Shown: in pieces, positions 32,791 through 44,206 of the stretch
Layout: the number at the start of each line of letters is the position of its first letter
How positions within the stretch are numbered: the stretch's first letter is position 1
NCBI GenBank assembly: GCA_936432065.2
Contig: OW386292.2
Coordinates: 14,662,918 to 14,726,917 of the forward strand
Length of the DNA stretch: 64,000 nt
Direction: 5' to 3'
DNA from: Rutpela maculata
Lineage: Eukaryota > Arthropoda > Insecta > Coleoptera > Cerambycidae
Position numbers and translations under genes: made by a program
The notes under the pieces: generated by a model
What the model was told of the DNA's origin: nothing
The model's database searches: none
The model's input: only the letters and a program-made list of their open reading frames with translations

Positions 32791-33339
32791 TGAGTGTGTT
32801 AGTGAGCGAATTCTGAACGACTTTCAAAATGTCCGTCTGTCCGCCCATCACGTTTCTTGTAAGCACGATAACTTAAGAAAGAAAAGTTCGATTGTATTGA
32901 AATTTGGAAAGTAAGTTAGCGTTAGCTAGAGGAAGTACCCTATTGTTTTTGAAAAAAATCAGTCAGTAAATAAAAAAGTTATTAATCATTTAATAAAAAA
33001 AAATTTTTTTTTTATTTTCGTCACTTGTACATTTTACTAACATATATTTCATAATAATATAGCTAATCCGTTGAAATATAATTCTGGAATGATATATATT
33101 ACAGACATTCAATTTTTACTGCAATGTGTGATGGCCCAATGGCTAAAGCTTTTGCCTTGCTAGGTATTTTAGTTATTTTTAGGTATTTTCATATATCATG
33201 TTTTTTAAAAGTTATTGTTGATTTTAAGATTATGTCTTTTAAACAGGAGCTCTAACCCCCTCATTAACTATTGTTTAGTCGAGTCGGACCTGTCCCGCCC
33301 AACCCTACACTCACCACAGCTCTGCGCGCCGCACAGTGG

Positions 33340-33482
33340 GAAAAATATGCCCTTTTTTGGACAAAAATCTGCCGACAGTAGAGATTTCAATCAAATTAAA
33401 TTTAAAAAATGGCAAATACCCTTGAGGCATTGTACTTTAGAGTAGTGGTGCGGCAAAGTGGCTTTGGGTCAACCTAACCTAA
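33340..33482 (-). repeat. 150-base dispersed repeat (inverted relative to 41478-41636)
   Basis: CACAGTGGGAAAAATATGCC, TCTGCCGACAGTAGA and GGTCAACCTAACCTAA are the inverse of the 41-kb copy over about 145 bases. The ends read AGGTTAGGTT and CAGTG. No coding content. Confidence 0.85.
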
Positions 33483-33579
33483 AAAGTATTCCTCGTTTTC
33501 CTCCTTGGTCGAGACTCACAAACAAACGAAGTAGTGTTCATGTATATGGGTACCAAATTCATTTTTATGGGATCATAAG

Positions 33580-34170
33580 TTAATTGAATGCAACATAGGC
33601 CATATTACATCAAAAATTCAAAATGGCGGCTGTCGCCAAGATGGCGGACTACTTTTTTCCTTATAACCTCCTTGATATGGGTATCAGATGAAAGGGCTTG
33701 GCGAGTAAAATACAATAAGCTATGTAGATTTGCTATATATACAGGGTGTTTCATCTAAAACGCACATACCCACTTCTTGGTAAGTTAGAGGTTCGAAATT
33801 TTGCATACGCCTGTAAGTCAGGTGACAATGCAACATAGGCTTTATTACATCATCAAAAATTCAAAATGGCGTCTGTCGCCAAAATGGCGGACTACTTTTT
33901 CCTTTATAACCTTTTTAATATGGGTATCAGATGAAATGGCTTGGCGAGTAAAATACAATAAGCTATGTAGCGTTGCTATATATACAGGGTGTTTCATCTA
34001 AAATGTACATATCCACTTCTTGGTGAGTTGGAGAGGTTAAATTTTGCATACGCCTGTAAGTCAGGTGACAATCCAACATAGGCTATATTACATCATCAAA
34101 AATTCAAAATGGCGTCTGTCGCCAAGATGGTGGACTACTTTTTCTTTATAACCTCCTTGATATGGGTAAA
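33580..34170 (+). repeat. Tandem repeat, unit about 240 bases, 2.5 copies
   Basis: Units start near 33590, 33829 and 34073. Each has CAACATAGGC, AAAATTCAAAATGGCG and GTCGCCAA.ATGG, then TATATATACAGGGTGTTTCA and GCATACGCCTGTAAGTCAGG. TACAGGGTG is also the end of small MITEs here, so the array may come from a MITE. Copies 2 and 3 are closer to each other than to copy 1. Confidence 0.9.
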
Positions 34171-34499
34171 ACTCTAAGTTTATTTAAGACTAAGAAGTTA
34201 CAAAATAAAATTAATAATTTAAGAAACTAAGACAGCACGTCTTTATTGTTGACCTGATGGGCCAATTCTGAGGCCAGATTCGGATTCCGCGTGAAAAATC
34301 ACTTCGGAAATGACCCTCAGCAGCCCAATAACATTCATGACCAGGTTTAAAACTTTTAGGTTTATGTTTAGGTTTATGACTGTTATTTAATACATATAAT
34401 TTTTCACTTATAGGTTATATTAGGTTTAAAGCTGTTAATTAGGTTAGTCTTTATGCATAGGAATAAAATCATGCGGATAAAAAACTGTCCTTATTTTTA

Positions 34500-34985
34500 C
34501 CTGTGTGGATGAAGTAAAAAAAAATTGAAGCCTTTGGTTCTTGTACACATACTAAATCACAATTTTTTTTACCCCCTTTTATAATAGGATGGAGATAGTA
34601 ATGGCTAATGCCAAAATTTTTTTTGAGACATTAGCTTCTCTTGTATATACTAAATACCAATTTTATGGACTCTTACCTGCTTGATTTACCTATTTACCCC
34701 CATTTACCCCAATTTACCCCCAACCCTTTAACGGAATAACATGAAAAAATAATCTTGTTCCAGATTTCGTTAAAATACATACGTCTACCAAATTTCAAGT
34801 CAATATCTTAAACGGTTCCAGAGTAATCGTGCGCACAAAAAAAAAGTTACATACAAACCGACAGACAGACATTTTTTGCTCAAACTTAAAATCTCGTCGT
34901 TTCATGACATTCTAAGCTTATTTGAACAATAAAAAATTTTTAAAAAATTTTGTCGTTTCTATACTTCCACTGGATGTTTTTTTTA
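34500..34985 (+). mobile_element. 3' half of an ACTTCCAC (HINE-like) element
   Basis: Runs from GATGAAGTAAAA through CTTGTACACATACTAAATCA, ACCAAATTTCAAGTCAATAT and GTGCGCACAAAA to the partial terminal hairpin ACTTCCACTGGATG. It ends against the (AAT)n tail of the LINE next door. The CCGCTGCC end is missing. Confidence 0.75.
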
Positions 34986-35850
34986 ATAATAATAATAATA
35001 ATAATATTGTTTATTGTAAAGAGAATAATAATGACAATAATTTTACATAAGGAACTTACAACAAACATAGAAATTAGTCTAAAAAGTAACTAAATACTTG
35101 CATAGACTCTTAAAGTAAAAAAATTTAATGACAAAAAAAAATCAAGTTATATATATATATAATGTTAAATACAGTCAGTAATTGAAGTTATTTAATTTTC
35201 AAAATCCTACATTATTAAAATTAAAATTAGGTACTATTAATTAACTAATTATTGATATTAATTATATGCTAATTTGCTTAAGCTACGTAAAATCCACACA
35301 ATCATATTTTTCTTATATTGAAATTGCACAGAGGGCTTTTCAGGATTTAGCTGTGTGGAGAGTTAATCAATTAATACGTGAAAGTGTTAAATACCACAAT
35401 TTAGAAAATCCTTAGTTTGAATTCATTTATAATTTGAATATATAAAAATATTAATCAATAAAATTTAATAAAAATATTAAAAAAATAAAAATTTAACAAA
35501 GTAATAAAATATTAATAAAAAAATCAATAGAAACATTAAAGCTAATTTTTACTTTTAGTCAATCAGCTCGTGTATTTCTAATCGCCGCATTGTAGGCAGG
35601 TATATTTTTATTCTTTTTCTAAATGCTTGTAAATGTATTAGATTCTTTATTGCCACTGGTAAATGATTAAACAATTTTGGGCCAAGGAAATAATAACTTT
35701 TTTGTCCAACAGTTTTATACATAAATGGAGGTAAGTAGTCATTTTTATGCCTTGTATTGCAAGTGTGTTCATTTCTCTTTAATAGTGTTTTATTTTGGAA
35801 TTGTTTGACGTTGCATTGGATGTAAAAGAGCTGACGCGGGTCCATTAAGA
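34986..35850 (-). pseudogene. 3' end of an L2/CR1/Jockey-like LINE (C-terminal coding tail, UTR and tail)
   Basis: The minus-strand frame 35845-35555 reads NTRHKNDYLPP, then QKSYYFLGPKLFNHLPVAIK and FRKRIKIYL. This is the conserved C-terminal tail after the RT in L2/CR1-type elements. It is followed by an AT-rich 3' region of about 560 bases and ends in an (ATT)n-type tail at 34987-35005. The 5' part including the RT is absent, as in a 5'-truncated insertion. Confidence 0.75.
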
Positions 35851-36373
35851 TCGCCGGAGCGCATCACCAACCTTACAAATTTGAACAGATGGAACTACGT
35901 GTACCATTTGGCAATATTACATCGCGGATATCAACCAATAATTTCAGTGCAAATAGCAGTAGCAGCATTTTGTAATTCCTCTTCCAGGAGATAGGTGGAG
36001 GCCGCAAAAACCAAACAAACGAAAACGGTAGTGACCTTGAATCAACAATGGGAAGCATGCAATCTAATTTGAACCGTTTCAAGATAGAGTAATAGTAGTT
36101 ATGTATTATATTATCCGTCTCTGGACTTATAGTACAGTAACTAGAGGTTTTAACTTCGGAAGAATGTCATATTGAACGGATTTCGTCCATTTTTGGCAGT
36201 ATAATAGTAAAAGTTTCTATATTGTGCAGGGGCTTGTTAATTTATAGGGGGTGGATGCCACCCCCTCTCAGGGAGTGGCACTTAAAAAATATATATGTTT
36301 ATTGGAGCTGAAATAGAATCAAATTTTAAGAAGAAAAGGTTCTATGCAATTTTTCACATAAATTGATAGTTTT

Positions 36374-37054
36374 ACTTCCACGTCCAGTGGAAGTATAGTA
36401 ACGACAAAAAATTTTTTAAAAATTTTTATTGTCCAAATAGGCTTAAAATGTCATGAAACGTCGAGATTTTAAGTTTGAGCGAAAAAAAATTTCTATCTGT
36501 CTGTCGGTCTGTCTGTCGGTCTGTCTGTCGGTCTGTCTGTAACTTTTTTTTGTGCGCACGTTTACTCTGGAACCGTTTAAGATATTGACTTGAAATTTGG
36601 TACACATATGTCCTTCAACGAGATCTAGAACCAGATTATATTTTCATCTTGTTCCGTCGAAGAGTTGGGGGGTAAATTGCGGTAAATTTGTGGTAAATAT
36701 AGATCAATCAAGCAGGTAAGAGTCCATAAAATTGGTATTTAGTATATACAAGAGAAGCTAAGGTCTCAAAAAAATGTTTGGCATTAGCCACCCTCATCCT
36801 TTTATTAAAGGGGATGAAAAAAAATTGTGATTTAGTGTACAGGAACCAGAAACCTCAAAATATTTTTTACTTCATCCACCCCCCACCCCACTACCGATGT
36901 GGGGTATCGTTTTATGTTTTTTTGGGGTAGAGGATTTCAAATATTCTATTATTAAAGTTCCATAAACAATTATTTTCACATACAGTTTTTTTCGTTGTGA
37001 GTGACTTGGATAGAGAATCTGGAAGTGGAAGTAGTGATTCCTTGGGCAGCGGTT
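36374..37054 (-). mobile_element. Complete HINE-like (ACTTCCAC) element nested in the TIR element
   Basis: Lies in minus orientation from the terminal hairpin ACTTCCACGTCCAGTGGAAG to GGGCAGCGG plus a T-run. The host sequence on either side (GATAGTTTT and AAGTTATAACGAC) joins exactly as in uninterrupted copies, with only T residues duplicated. A (CTGTCGGT)-type repeat of about 45 bases lies at 36497-36540. Confidence 0.8.
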
Positions 37055-38113
37055 TTTAAGTTATAACGACTTCAAAATTGCGATTTTAGCTTAAAAAAAA
37101 AGGTATTTCCAAACGGCTTTCGTCAAATATCTCGAAAAGTATTACTTTATCGAAAAAATGATAGACCAATTACAGAAAGTACAAACTGGAATTTAATTAT
37201 ATTTTTTGTTTATTGATGTAGGATTAATAGTTTCGGAGATATTTAAGTTTATATTTGGCATCCAAGTGTTTCAAAATTACCTTTAAAGTTTAAAATGCAT
37301 TTTTTTTCTAAAGCAAGTTCTTTAAATGAGCAAAAAAATTTGAGCATCTAGATAATGCTACATCTTAACGAAAAACTGTATTTGAGATAATTTTTTTAAA
37401 TTATTGGCTAATTAAAGTAATAAAATGGCGACCATTTTATATAAAAAAATATAAATACGCATATTTTTCCGTCATAACTTTTTTATTTCTAATGCTACAG
37501 GAACGAATAAAAAATAATTTGAAAGCACAACTAATTGTCTTTAATTTCATTTCTTAGCTTGCGTGACATAGATGTCACAATTTCTGAGATATTTAACATT
37601 TAAACTGCATTTTTCGTCTTACAAACGTTGGGACGCCATTTTTAAACTTTCATATCTTCGAAACTATTAAATCTATGTAAATAAATAAACAAGCGAAATT
37701 CATTATCAGTTTATGAGCTTTATTTTTGGTCTCTACCCATTTTTCAATAAAACTAATATTTGGAAAAGGAAAAAAAAATTACGTTTTATCGAAAATATAG
37801 TTTAAACTGTATATTTTTTATAAGCAAGTGCTGTATACAAACCAACAAAATTGAGCATCTACGTCATGCTATATATTAACGAGAAACAGTGTTTGAAATT
37901 CCTTTTTTTTTAATTACTGGCTAATTACAGTAACAAAATGGCGACGTTGTTATTAAAAAAATGTGTAGACGCACATTGCTTCGGCCATAACTTCTTTGTT
38001 TCTTATGCTACAGAAACAAATAAAAAAATAGTTGAAAGCATAATTAATAACCTATTATTCTACCTATTAGCATCCTTGACGTAGGTGTCACAGTTTCTGA
38101 GATATTTAACTCC

Positions 38114-38829
38114 CAGGCAGCAAGGTGCCGTCATTATGACGTCGTTTTTTCGGCATTAATTACGTCAATTTCACCTTCAGCATGACGTAAAAATGACGTG
38201 AAAAGAAGGCACAATGTCACAGCCCAATGACGTCATATATATGACGCCAATATGACGTATTGGTAATCAGTGAATTTTGCGAAAAGGGATGCAAACCTCT
38301 CATTATAATATTTTTCCACAATTATTAATAAAGTTTTTGACGAAAAAAAAAACCGGAATGTGCAGGGATCGAACCGCGGACCTAACCTAACACTTAACTC
38401 ACTGAACCATTGAACATCTTTATTTAAATATGTTTAAAAGCTGTATACCCAGTTAGAAATAGTAAAACAATTATTATTACTATGTGGCAAAAATTGAACT
38501 AGTCACTAAATACTTCTATTTATTTTTATTTTATAATGATTTATTTCACGTCATTTTAATGACGTCAAAATAATGACCTAAAAAAACGTGTATTTGACGT
38601 CTTCATGATGACGTCAGAAGTACGTATTAAATATCACGTCTCTGGTACGTCATTTATTAATGACGTCAAAATAATGACCTAAAAGAAACTTGTATTTGAC
38701 GTCTTCATGATGACGTCAGAAGTACGTTATAAATATCACGTCTCTTGTACGTCATTTATTGAGACAATGACGTCGGCGACGAAAAATTCACCTTTAAAAG
38801 ACGTCATAATGACGTCACCTTGCTACCTG
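38114..38829. mobile_element. ACGT-palindrome element with TIRs and a tRNA-like core (copy 1)
   Basis: The ends CCCAGGCAGCAAGGTG and CACCTTGCTACCTGGG are inverses. About eleven GACGTC palindromes, at least six of them full TGACGTCA, fill both arms, with many further ACGT cores. A unit of about 100 bases is duplicated in tandem (38550-38757). In the centre (38350-38412, minus strand) lies a tRNA-like module with an A-box-like TGGTTCAGTGAGTTA, the B box GGTTCGATCCC and a downstream T-run. CT occurs on both flanks as a possible 2-base duplication. No reading frame is visible. The superfamily is not determined. Confidence 0.7.
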
Positions 38830-39039
38830 GGCTCTGTAATATTTTTTCGATAAAGTAATACTTTTCGAGATACTTGACGAAAGCCGTTTGGAAATACCTT
38901 TTTTTTTAAACTAAAATCGCAATTTTGAAGTCGTTATAACTTAAAAAACTATCAATTTATGTGAAAAATTGCATAGAACCTTTTCTTCTTAAAATTTGAT
39001 TCTACTTCCAATAAATATATATATTTTTTAAGTGCCACC

Positions 39040-40110
39040 GAGTGAGAATACCCCAATACAATAACAAAATTGTGACATTTTATAAAAAAAAAAATGTGAA
39101 TAGGCACATTGTTTCGGCCATAATTTCTTTATGTTTATGATACAGAAACAAACAAAAAATCATTGCAAAGGTTGATTAATTATTTTTTATTCTGTTCCTT
39201 GGAAATTTTTATGGAAGTTTCATAGTTTCTAAGATATTCAACATTTAAACTAAATACTTCATCCAATAATCTTTCCGATACCATCTATAAACTAAAAAAT
39301 CTCCGGAACGATTAATTCTACGTAAATATTAAATAAATACAAATTAATTTTCAGTTTATGGGCTTTATTTTTGATGTCTATCATTTTTTCGCTTAAACCA
39401 ATATTTATTGAGAAAAAATACGTTTTCTGGAAAGTCCGTTTATAGTTTATAATACAATTTTTATTTGAAGAAAATGCTGTAAACGGACGAAAAAACAGTA
39501 TATGATAATATATTTTTTTAATTACTGACTAAGTACTTACATTTAAAAAATGGCGACGTTTTTATTAAAAAAAAATGTAAGGAAGCTAATTGTTTCTGTC
39601 ATAACTTCTTTGTTTTTTATGGTAAGTATAGAAATAGTCAAGAAATCATTTGAAAGCCTAATCGTTAGTATTTAATTACGGTTGTTAGCATTTTTGATGT
39701 AAGTGCTATATTCTGAGATAAATTTTTAATCAAATACTTCATTTTATAGGACGCCATCTTTATACTTCTATATTTCCGAAACCATTAATTTTACAGAAAT
39801 TAGAACGATATTCATCTCCAATTTAGTAGCCTTCATATTTGTCTATGGCATGTTTTGGCTCAAAATGTAATACCTTGCGAATTATTTGACGAAAATCGTG
39901 TTGCAATACCTCTTTTTTTAAGTAAATGTCCCAATTTTCAAGTCGTTATAAACTTAAAGACTATCAATTTAAATAAGAAGTCCCATAGAACTTTTTCTTC
40001 TCAAAATTTGATTGTCTTTCAGCTCCAAATGGGGATGGCATCTCCCCCATAAATTAGCAAGCCTCCGCAAAATATAGAAACTTTTCTTTTGATGCATTTA
40101 ATCAAATATA
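39040..40110. mobile_element. Diverged relative of the GTACAGTA long-TIR element, one arm
   Basis: Shows the same order of phrases as the right half of the family (TTTCGGCCATAATTTCTTTA, AATGGCGACGTTTTTATTAA, then AGCTCCAA and TAAATTAGCAAGCCTCCGCA near the end) but with far more substitutions. It is probably an older copy or a second subfamily fused to the 36-kb copy. Confidence 0.6.
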
Positions 40111-41040
40111 ATTCAGGAAAAAAGTGAAAAATTTTTATTTTTAGAAAAGAACAACCAAATTTGATATCTGGATATAACTTCACATTATAAGCAACTTCTT
40201 TAAATAACATGTTTCGGTTGTTTACTCTTGAGGTAATTTCAATAAAATATATATTTTTCGACCTAAGCGCCAGGACTACCACACATTTCTGCAGTCCTTT
40301 TTTCGTTTGAGAACAGGCACGAACTTTTATCAAAAATAAAATTTTTCAAAAAGTCAATAACAATAGTCATATGGTGCAGACTTTTTGACGGACACTGTAT
40401 AAAATGCGCAAATTCATAGTTTTATAATTTTGTAATTTTTACATATTATGTGAATGGGATATAAAGACGATGAACAAAAAGACGCGTTTTCATTGCCTAG
40501 AGAGTTCGTCGCGGTATCCTAATATACTATATAAGAGTATGAATTACATAAAAAAAGTGACCTTCATAACGTATTGACAACATCGTGAAACGAAGCGATT
40601 TAATTGTAATTGTAGTCAGGCGCCACCTGCCAGCCAAGTGCTAAACTTCATTTATGACTTTTACATTATTTGTCTTACAAACCAACGCTTGCTTTATTGG
40701 CAATTTGTCTTATTTATTTTCAATGAATTGGTTCTAGTAGTTCGAGGATTTTTCAAAAACTACTGAATAAAAAATTGAAATTTAAATATCGATATGTTTC
40801 ATATACTATAGCAGATGAGCTCAGACTAATATCAATAAGATAATATCTTTTTTATTATTTTAAAATTAGGTTCAAAGTTAGAGGATGTTTAAGAGCTTGA
40901 CAAGAAAAAAATATTACTTTTCGTGAATTTGCAATAGTCCAGTACCATTCTATCGAGTTTTTTCTCAAAGCCTGTGAAATTTCTTTTTAATCAGTTCAGG
41001 GATTTAGAAGAAATCCTCGAACTACGAAGTCATGTTTTTA
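40111..41040. other. no recognised gene
   Basis: Unique-looking AT-rich sequence. The minus-strand open frame 40019-40333 overlaps the repeat end and shows no motif. Confidence 0.4.
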
Positions 41041-41044
41041 AGTA

Positions 41045-41477
41045 AATTTAACCTATAATTCCGGCGCCCTTAAACCAGTCTCTTTATACAATAAGTCAGT
41101 GGGATAAGTATTTTCTTTGTTACAGATTACTTTTATTATTCTTTTTTGTACTAGTGTTAATTTTTTAAAAATTGTTTTACCAACACCTCCCCAACCTAAG
41201 ATGCCGTAACTAATATGTGGTTCTACTAAGGAGTAATATATGGTTTTTAGGTCTCTAATATCTTTGATACTTTCTCTAAGCTTTTTGAATGTATAAATTA
41301 AATGTTGTAGTCTTCTTATGACGTAATTTATATGTACGTCCCATGTTAAGTGTTGGTCAATCATTATTCCGAGATATTTTACTTCTTTAGTAGGATTTAT
41401 GGTAAATTCATTATTTATATTGAGGTACTCGAAGTCTGGTAATAATGTTTTATTGCAGCTGTGAAAGTAATATCTGC
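41045..41477 (-). pseudogene. LINE reverse transcriptase C-terminal fragment
   Basis: On the minus strand the frame passes KYLGIMIDQHLTW, then LKTIYYSLVEPHISYGI and LVQKRIIKVI, and runs to TGLRAPEL. These are the thumb and post-RT blocks of CR1/L2/Jockey-type LINEs. The upstream residues PDFEYLNINNEF are in the same frame to about 41470. The fragment is intact over about 140 codons but lacks the catalytic part and the 3' end. Its 5' side abuts the AGGTTAGGTT repeat. Confidence 0.8.
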
Positions 41478-41720
41478 GATTTTTAGGTTAGGTTAACCCA
41501 AAGCTATTTTGCCGCAGCAAAATGGCTTTGGTACAATGTCTTGAGGGTATTTGGCATTTTTTTTAAATTTAATTTGATTGAAATTTCTACTGTCGGCAGA
41601 TTTTTGTCCAAAAGAGGGCATATTTTTCCCAGTGTGCGCCGTGTTTGTTTGGCTGGCTCCGGGACAGTTTCCGGGGAGACACATAATTATAATTTTAATA
41701 TAAATAAAGTGTTGTTTGAT
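41478..41720 (+). repeat. Dispersed repeat (inverse of 33340-33482) followed by a SINE-like tail
   Basis: Bases 41485-41636 are the inverse of the 33-kb copy. Then GGCTGGCTCCGGGACAG and AATAAAGTGTTGTTTG follow, matching the short insertion at 28920. A B-box-like GTTTGAATCCC lies just downstream at about 41748. Confidence 0.7.
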
Positions 41721-41919
41721 TTTGATTTTTGCAATCCAAAGGTTTTGTGTTTGAATCCCTGACAGGATGGTTGTTTTTTTCTTTCTTTTTTTTTCATATA
41801 TTTTTTTTTCACAACAAAGTTGGTATCACAAAATTTAGAATGTAAAAAAACTAACATTATTTACAAGAAAAATGTGGAGAGTATTCTATAGAATGTGTAA
41901 CAATTATATAAAAAGCTCA

Positions 41920-42063
41920 GTAAATCGGCGAAGAGTATAATGCTTCCACTAGTTCCTTTTTAATATTTCATATTTGATCCATTTTGTATCAAAGTATCCA
42001 AAAATATTTGAATTTAAAACTACTATAGAATTAGTCTGAAGTGAGATCACTGAGTTACTGTAC
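41920..42063 (-). mobile_element. End of a GTACAGTA-type element with a different interior
   Basis: ATATTTGAATTTAAAACTAC, GTGAGATCACTGAGTTACTG and TACTATT are the inverse of the end at 56730 (TA then GTACGGTAACTTGGTGATCT). The terminus is followed by TA. The other end of this copy is not recognised. Confidence 0.65.
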
Positions 42064-42214
42064 TATTAGGAAATATTGTGGATTCATAATCGCTTTATGA
42101 AATCATCTGTGGGTGTTATTAACGCTGGTGATCACTAAGTTTCAAGTCGAGCCTTCATAAACACAAGTAGAGTTTTAATGAACGGGCTAAAAAATGCAGA
42201 CAATATTCATTACC

Positions 42215-42330
42215 CCCCGGCATTGCCAGTGCCGGTGATGGGGATCGAACACGATAGATAGGCCATAAATGTTACTTGGGAAATTCCATCTCTTAAACCG
42301 CATTGCGCTGATGAGAGACAATGAACCCGA
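42215..42330 (-). repeat. tRNA-like SINE head
   Basis: Minus strand: GTTCGATCCCCATCACCGG (B box, about 42245), with an A-box-like AGCGCAATGCGGTTTAAGAG about 60 bases upstream (42290-42310). The spacing is longer than in a tRNA, and no cloverleaf is evident. Confidence 0.45.
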
Positions 42331-42334
42331 AACA

Positions 42335-43140
42335 GCGTCATGTGGCCTCAATTATGTGGCCTCAATTATTTTATATTGAACGCAGAGTTCAGCTGGTAGT
42401 AAAATATACATATCAAAATATCGCAATCAAAAAAAAAGTACCAAATTTTAACAAAGTATTTTAATGCGGGATAATTTGATACTCATAAAACAAACCTCGA
42501 GAAACTTCAGGAAGATTTCATCAACCTTGTATAAATATTTCTCTGCTCATCTTGGCAGCACATAATCATACAAATGTGCAAAGAACGCCTGCCTTTACAC
42601 ACATCTTCGGATAAAGAACTATCTCAGGTATATTCCCATCGATCTGGGACGTGATCACATTTGAGATACATGAAAAGACGTACACGAGCGTATATTGAAT
42701 TGAATCTCGACCTGGTTTTTGGTTTATTTGGGGTAATGTTACAGCCAATGAATCCGAATTCACGGTGTACTTGAAAACAAAATGCTCCTTCTAAGACATG
42801 CTGAAATCTGCCTTTTTCTCTAAGAGAAACGTTCTTTACCGTCTCTTGTTTGCGGTTTGCATTTAATTAAAATAAGGAAATTACTTTCAGTAAACGGTTC
42901 GCGGGACTGCCGAGGTTTATGTGTGCTTTTTGTGGCATAACTTCTTGCGCCTTAATTTGTGGTCGCCGTATGCTCGCAACAAGTAATTAGTAGCAAGATT
43001 CATTTGAATATAGTTTGTAGGACAATAGTTTTTGGGCTATCTAAATTTGATATATTTGGCTCTAAATTTTATGAAATAATGTAATTATACCATGAGAGGA
43101 AATTGATTTTGTTGGAAGTATCGAGGCATAGGGCAAATAA
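42335..43140. other. Unique-looking sequence
   Basis: No repeat shared with the rest of the window and no coding motif recognised. Confidence 0.4.
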
Positions 43141-43145
43141 AAAAG

Positions 43146-43174
43146 GGGCGGTAAAGCTTTGAGCTTTACCGCCC
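43146..43174. repeat. Perfect 13-base hairpin, 3-base loop
   Basis: GGGCGGTAAAGCT and AGCTTTACCGCCC around TTG. Confidence 0.95.
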
Positions 43175-43369
43175 AACAATTGAGGGGAGAGCGAGGCATG
43201 CTTTATTTTTCTACAGCATATTAAATTAAAAATATAACGTATTACTTAATACATAAAACATTATTATTCTCGTGTAAAGTATCTTCTGGCATGATTAAGA
43301 TAAAAAATTAACGGAAACACATTTGTTTCAATTATAATTTCAAATTATTTTGAAATAGTTGCGCGACTC

Positions 43370-43745
43370 GCTTCCCCCACTCTTCTGGAACTACTCCTAA
43401 ATGAAAAAAAAAAATACCCTTTGTTCTAATCTTTCCGTACTACGCTTGTGACAGATCGGGGTTATTATAGGGAATATTGATACATCGAACATCTTTTGAC
43501 TAGAAGACGCCAAAGCAATCCCGGGGGTTGTAACCACTCCCTCCCTGAATGACAAAAATACTGCGTGAGGGCTGAAGAACGGTTTCCCCCGTTATCGAGG
43601 CCAGGAAAACGATGGTTGCAATATTTTAGTTCTGTACCTCCCAACCCTTCTGAAACTTCCCCTAAATGGAAGAAAACCACGCCTTGTTCTGATTTATCAT
43701 ACTGCGCTTGTGAGGGCTTGACAAATCGGGGTTACCACATAGGCT
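43370..43745 (+). repeat. Direct duplication of a segment of about 100 bases
   Basis: 43370-43470 and 43638-43743 share CTTCTGGAACTACTCCTAAA-like, TTGTTCTAATCT-like, CGCTTGTGA and ATCGGGGTTA blocks in order, about 268 bases apart. The C/G-rich phrases recall the 53-kb foldback family. Confidence 0.65.
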
Positions 43746-43749
43746 ATTG

Positions 43750-44200
43750 TCTATGTCCAAAAAAAGAGGGTTGAAAGGAAGTAAAACGTTTAAGGGTTTT
43801 TATTGTTTCTTATGTTCAATTGACCTCAAAATATGAGAAAACCGTGGAGTGCTACCATTTAAAGGGGTGCGTTTTTGAGACCGAAGTAAAAAAGGTACAC
43901 ATTTCACATTTTTGAGTTTTGCTCGAAAACAATACATTTTTCCTATAAACACGTCAATAGAAAAGCTGTAGAGAATTAAATTTCCAATCGAAATGATACC
44001 AAAAAAATTATTTTTTTTTTTTACAAAAATACGTCCAAAAAACAACAAAAAAACGAAAAAATGCTATTTTTTATTTTTTTTTTAGCCTGTAACTTTTTTT
44101 CGGGTACATTTAGGAATAGACATTGCTGCATAAAAAAAAGCTGGCGTTTTGCCCATTAAAATGAGATTTTGTAAAAATTTTTACGATTAATAGTGACCGA
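43750..44200. other. no recognised gene
   Basis: AT-rich with T and A homopolymers; the short open frame on the minus strand shows no motif. Confidence 0.4.
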
Positions 44201-44206
44201 GATATA

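Larger units (their letters stand above)
36132..39037. mobile_element. GTACAGTA long-TIR element, copy with two nested insertions, right end lost
   Basis: Begins TA then GTACAGTAACTAGAGG and follows the 24-kb copy. It is interrupted by a HINE-like element (36374-37054) and by an ACGT-palindrome element (38114-38829). After the second insertion the right arm continues to AAGTGCCACC at about 39037 and then stops short of the expected terminus, so the right end was deleted or replaced. Confidence 0.8.

Noticed and set aside
33580..34170. CRISPR-like or regularly spaced repeat array
   Set aside because: Units are contiguous 240-base repeats without spacers, in a eukaryotic context.
36490..36545. 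Short CTGTCGGT tandem as a regulatory array
   Set aside because: It is a variable microsatellite that is a normal part of the HINE-like family (present as AGACAGACCGACAGACC at 45 kb).
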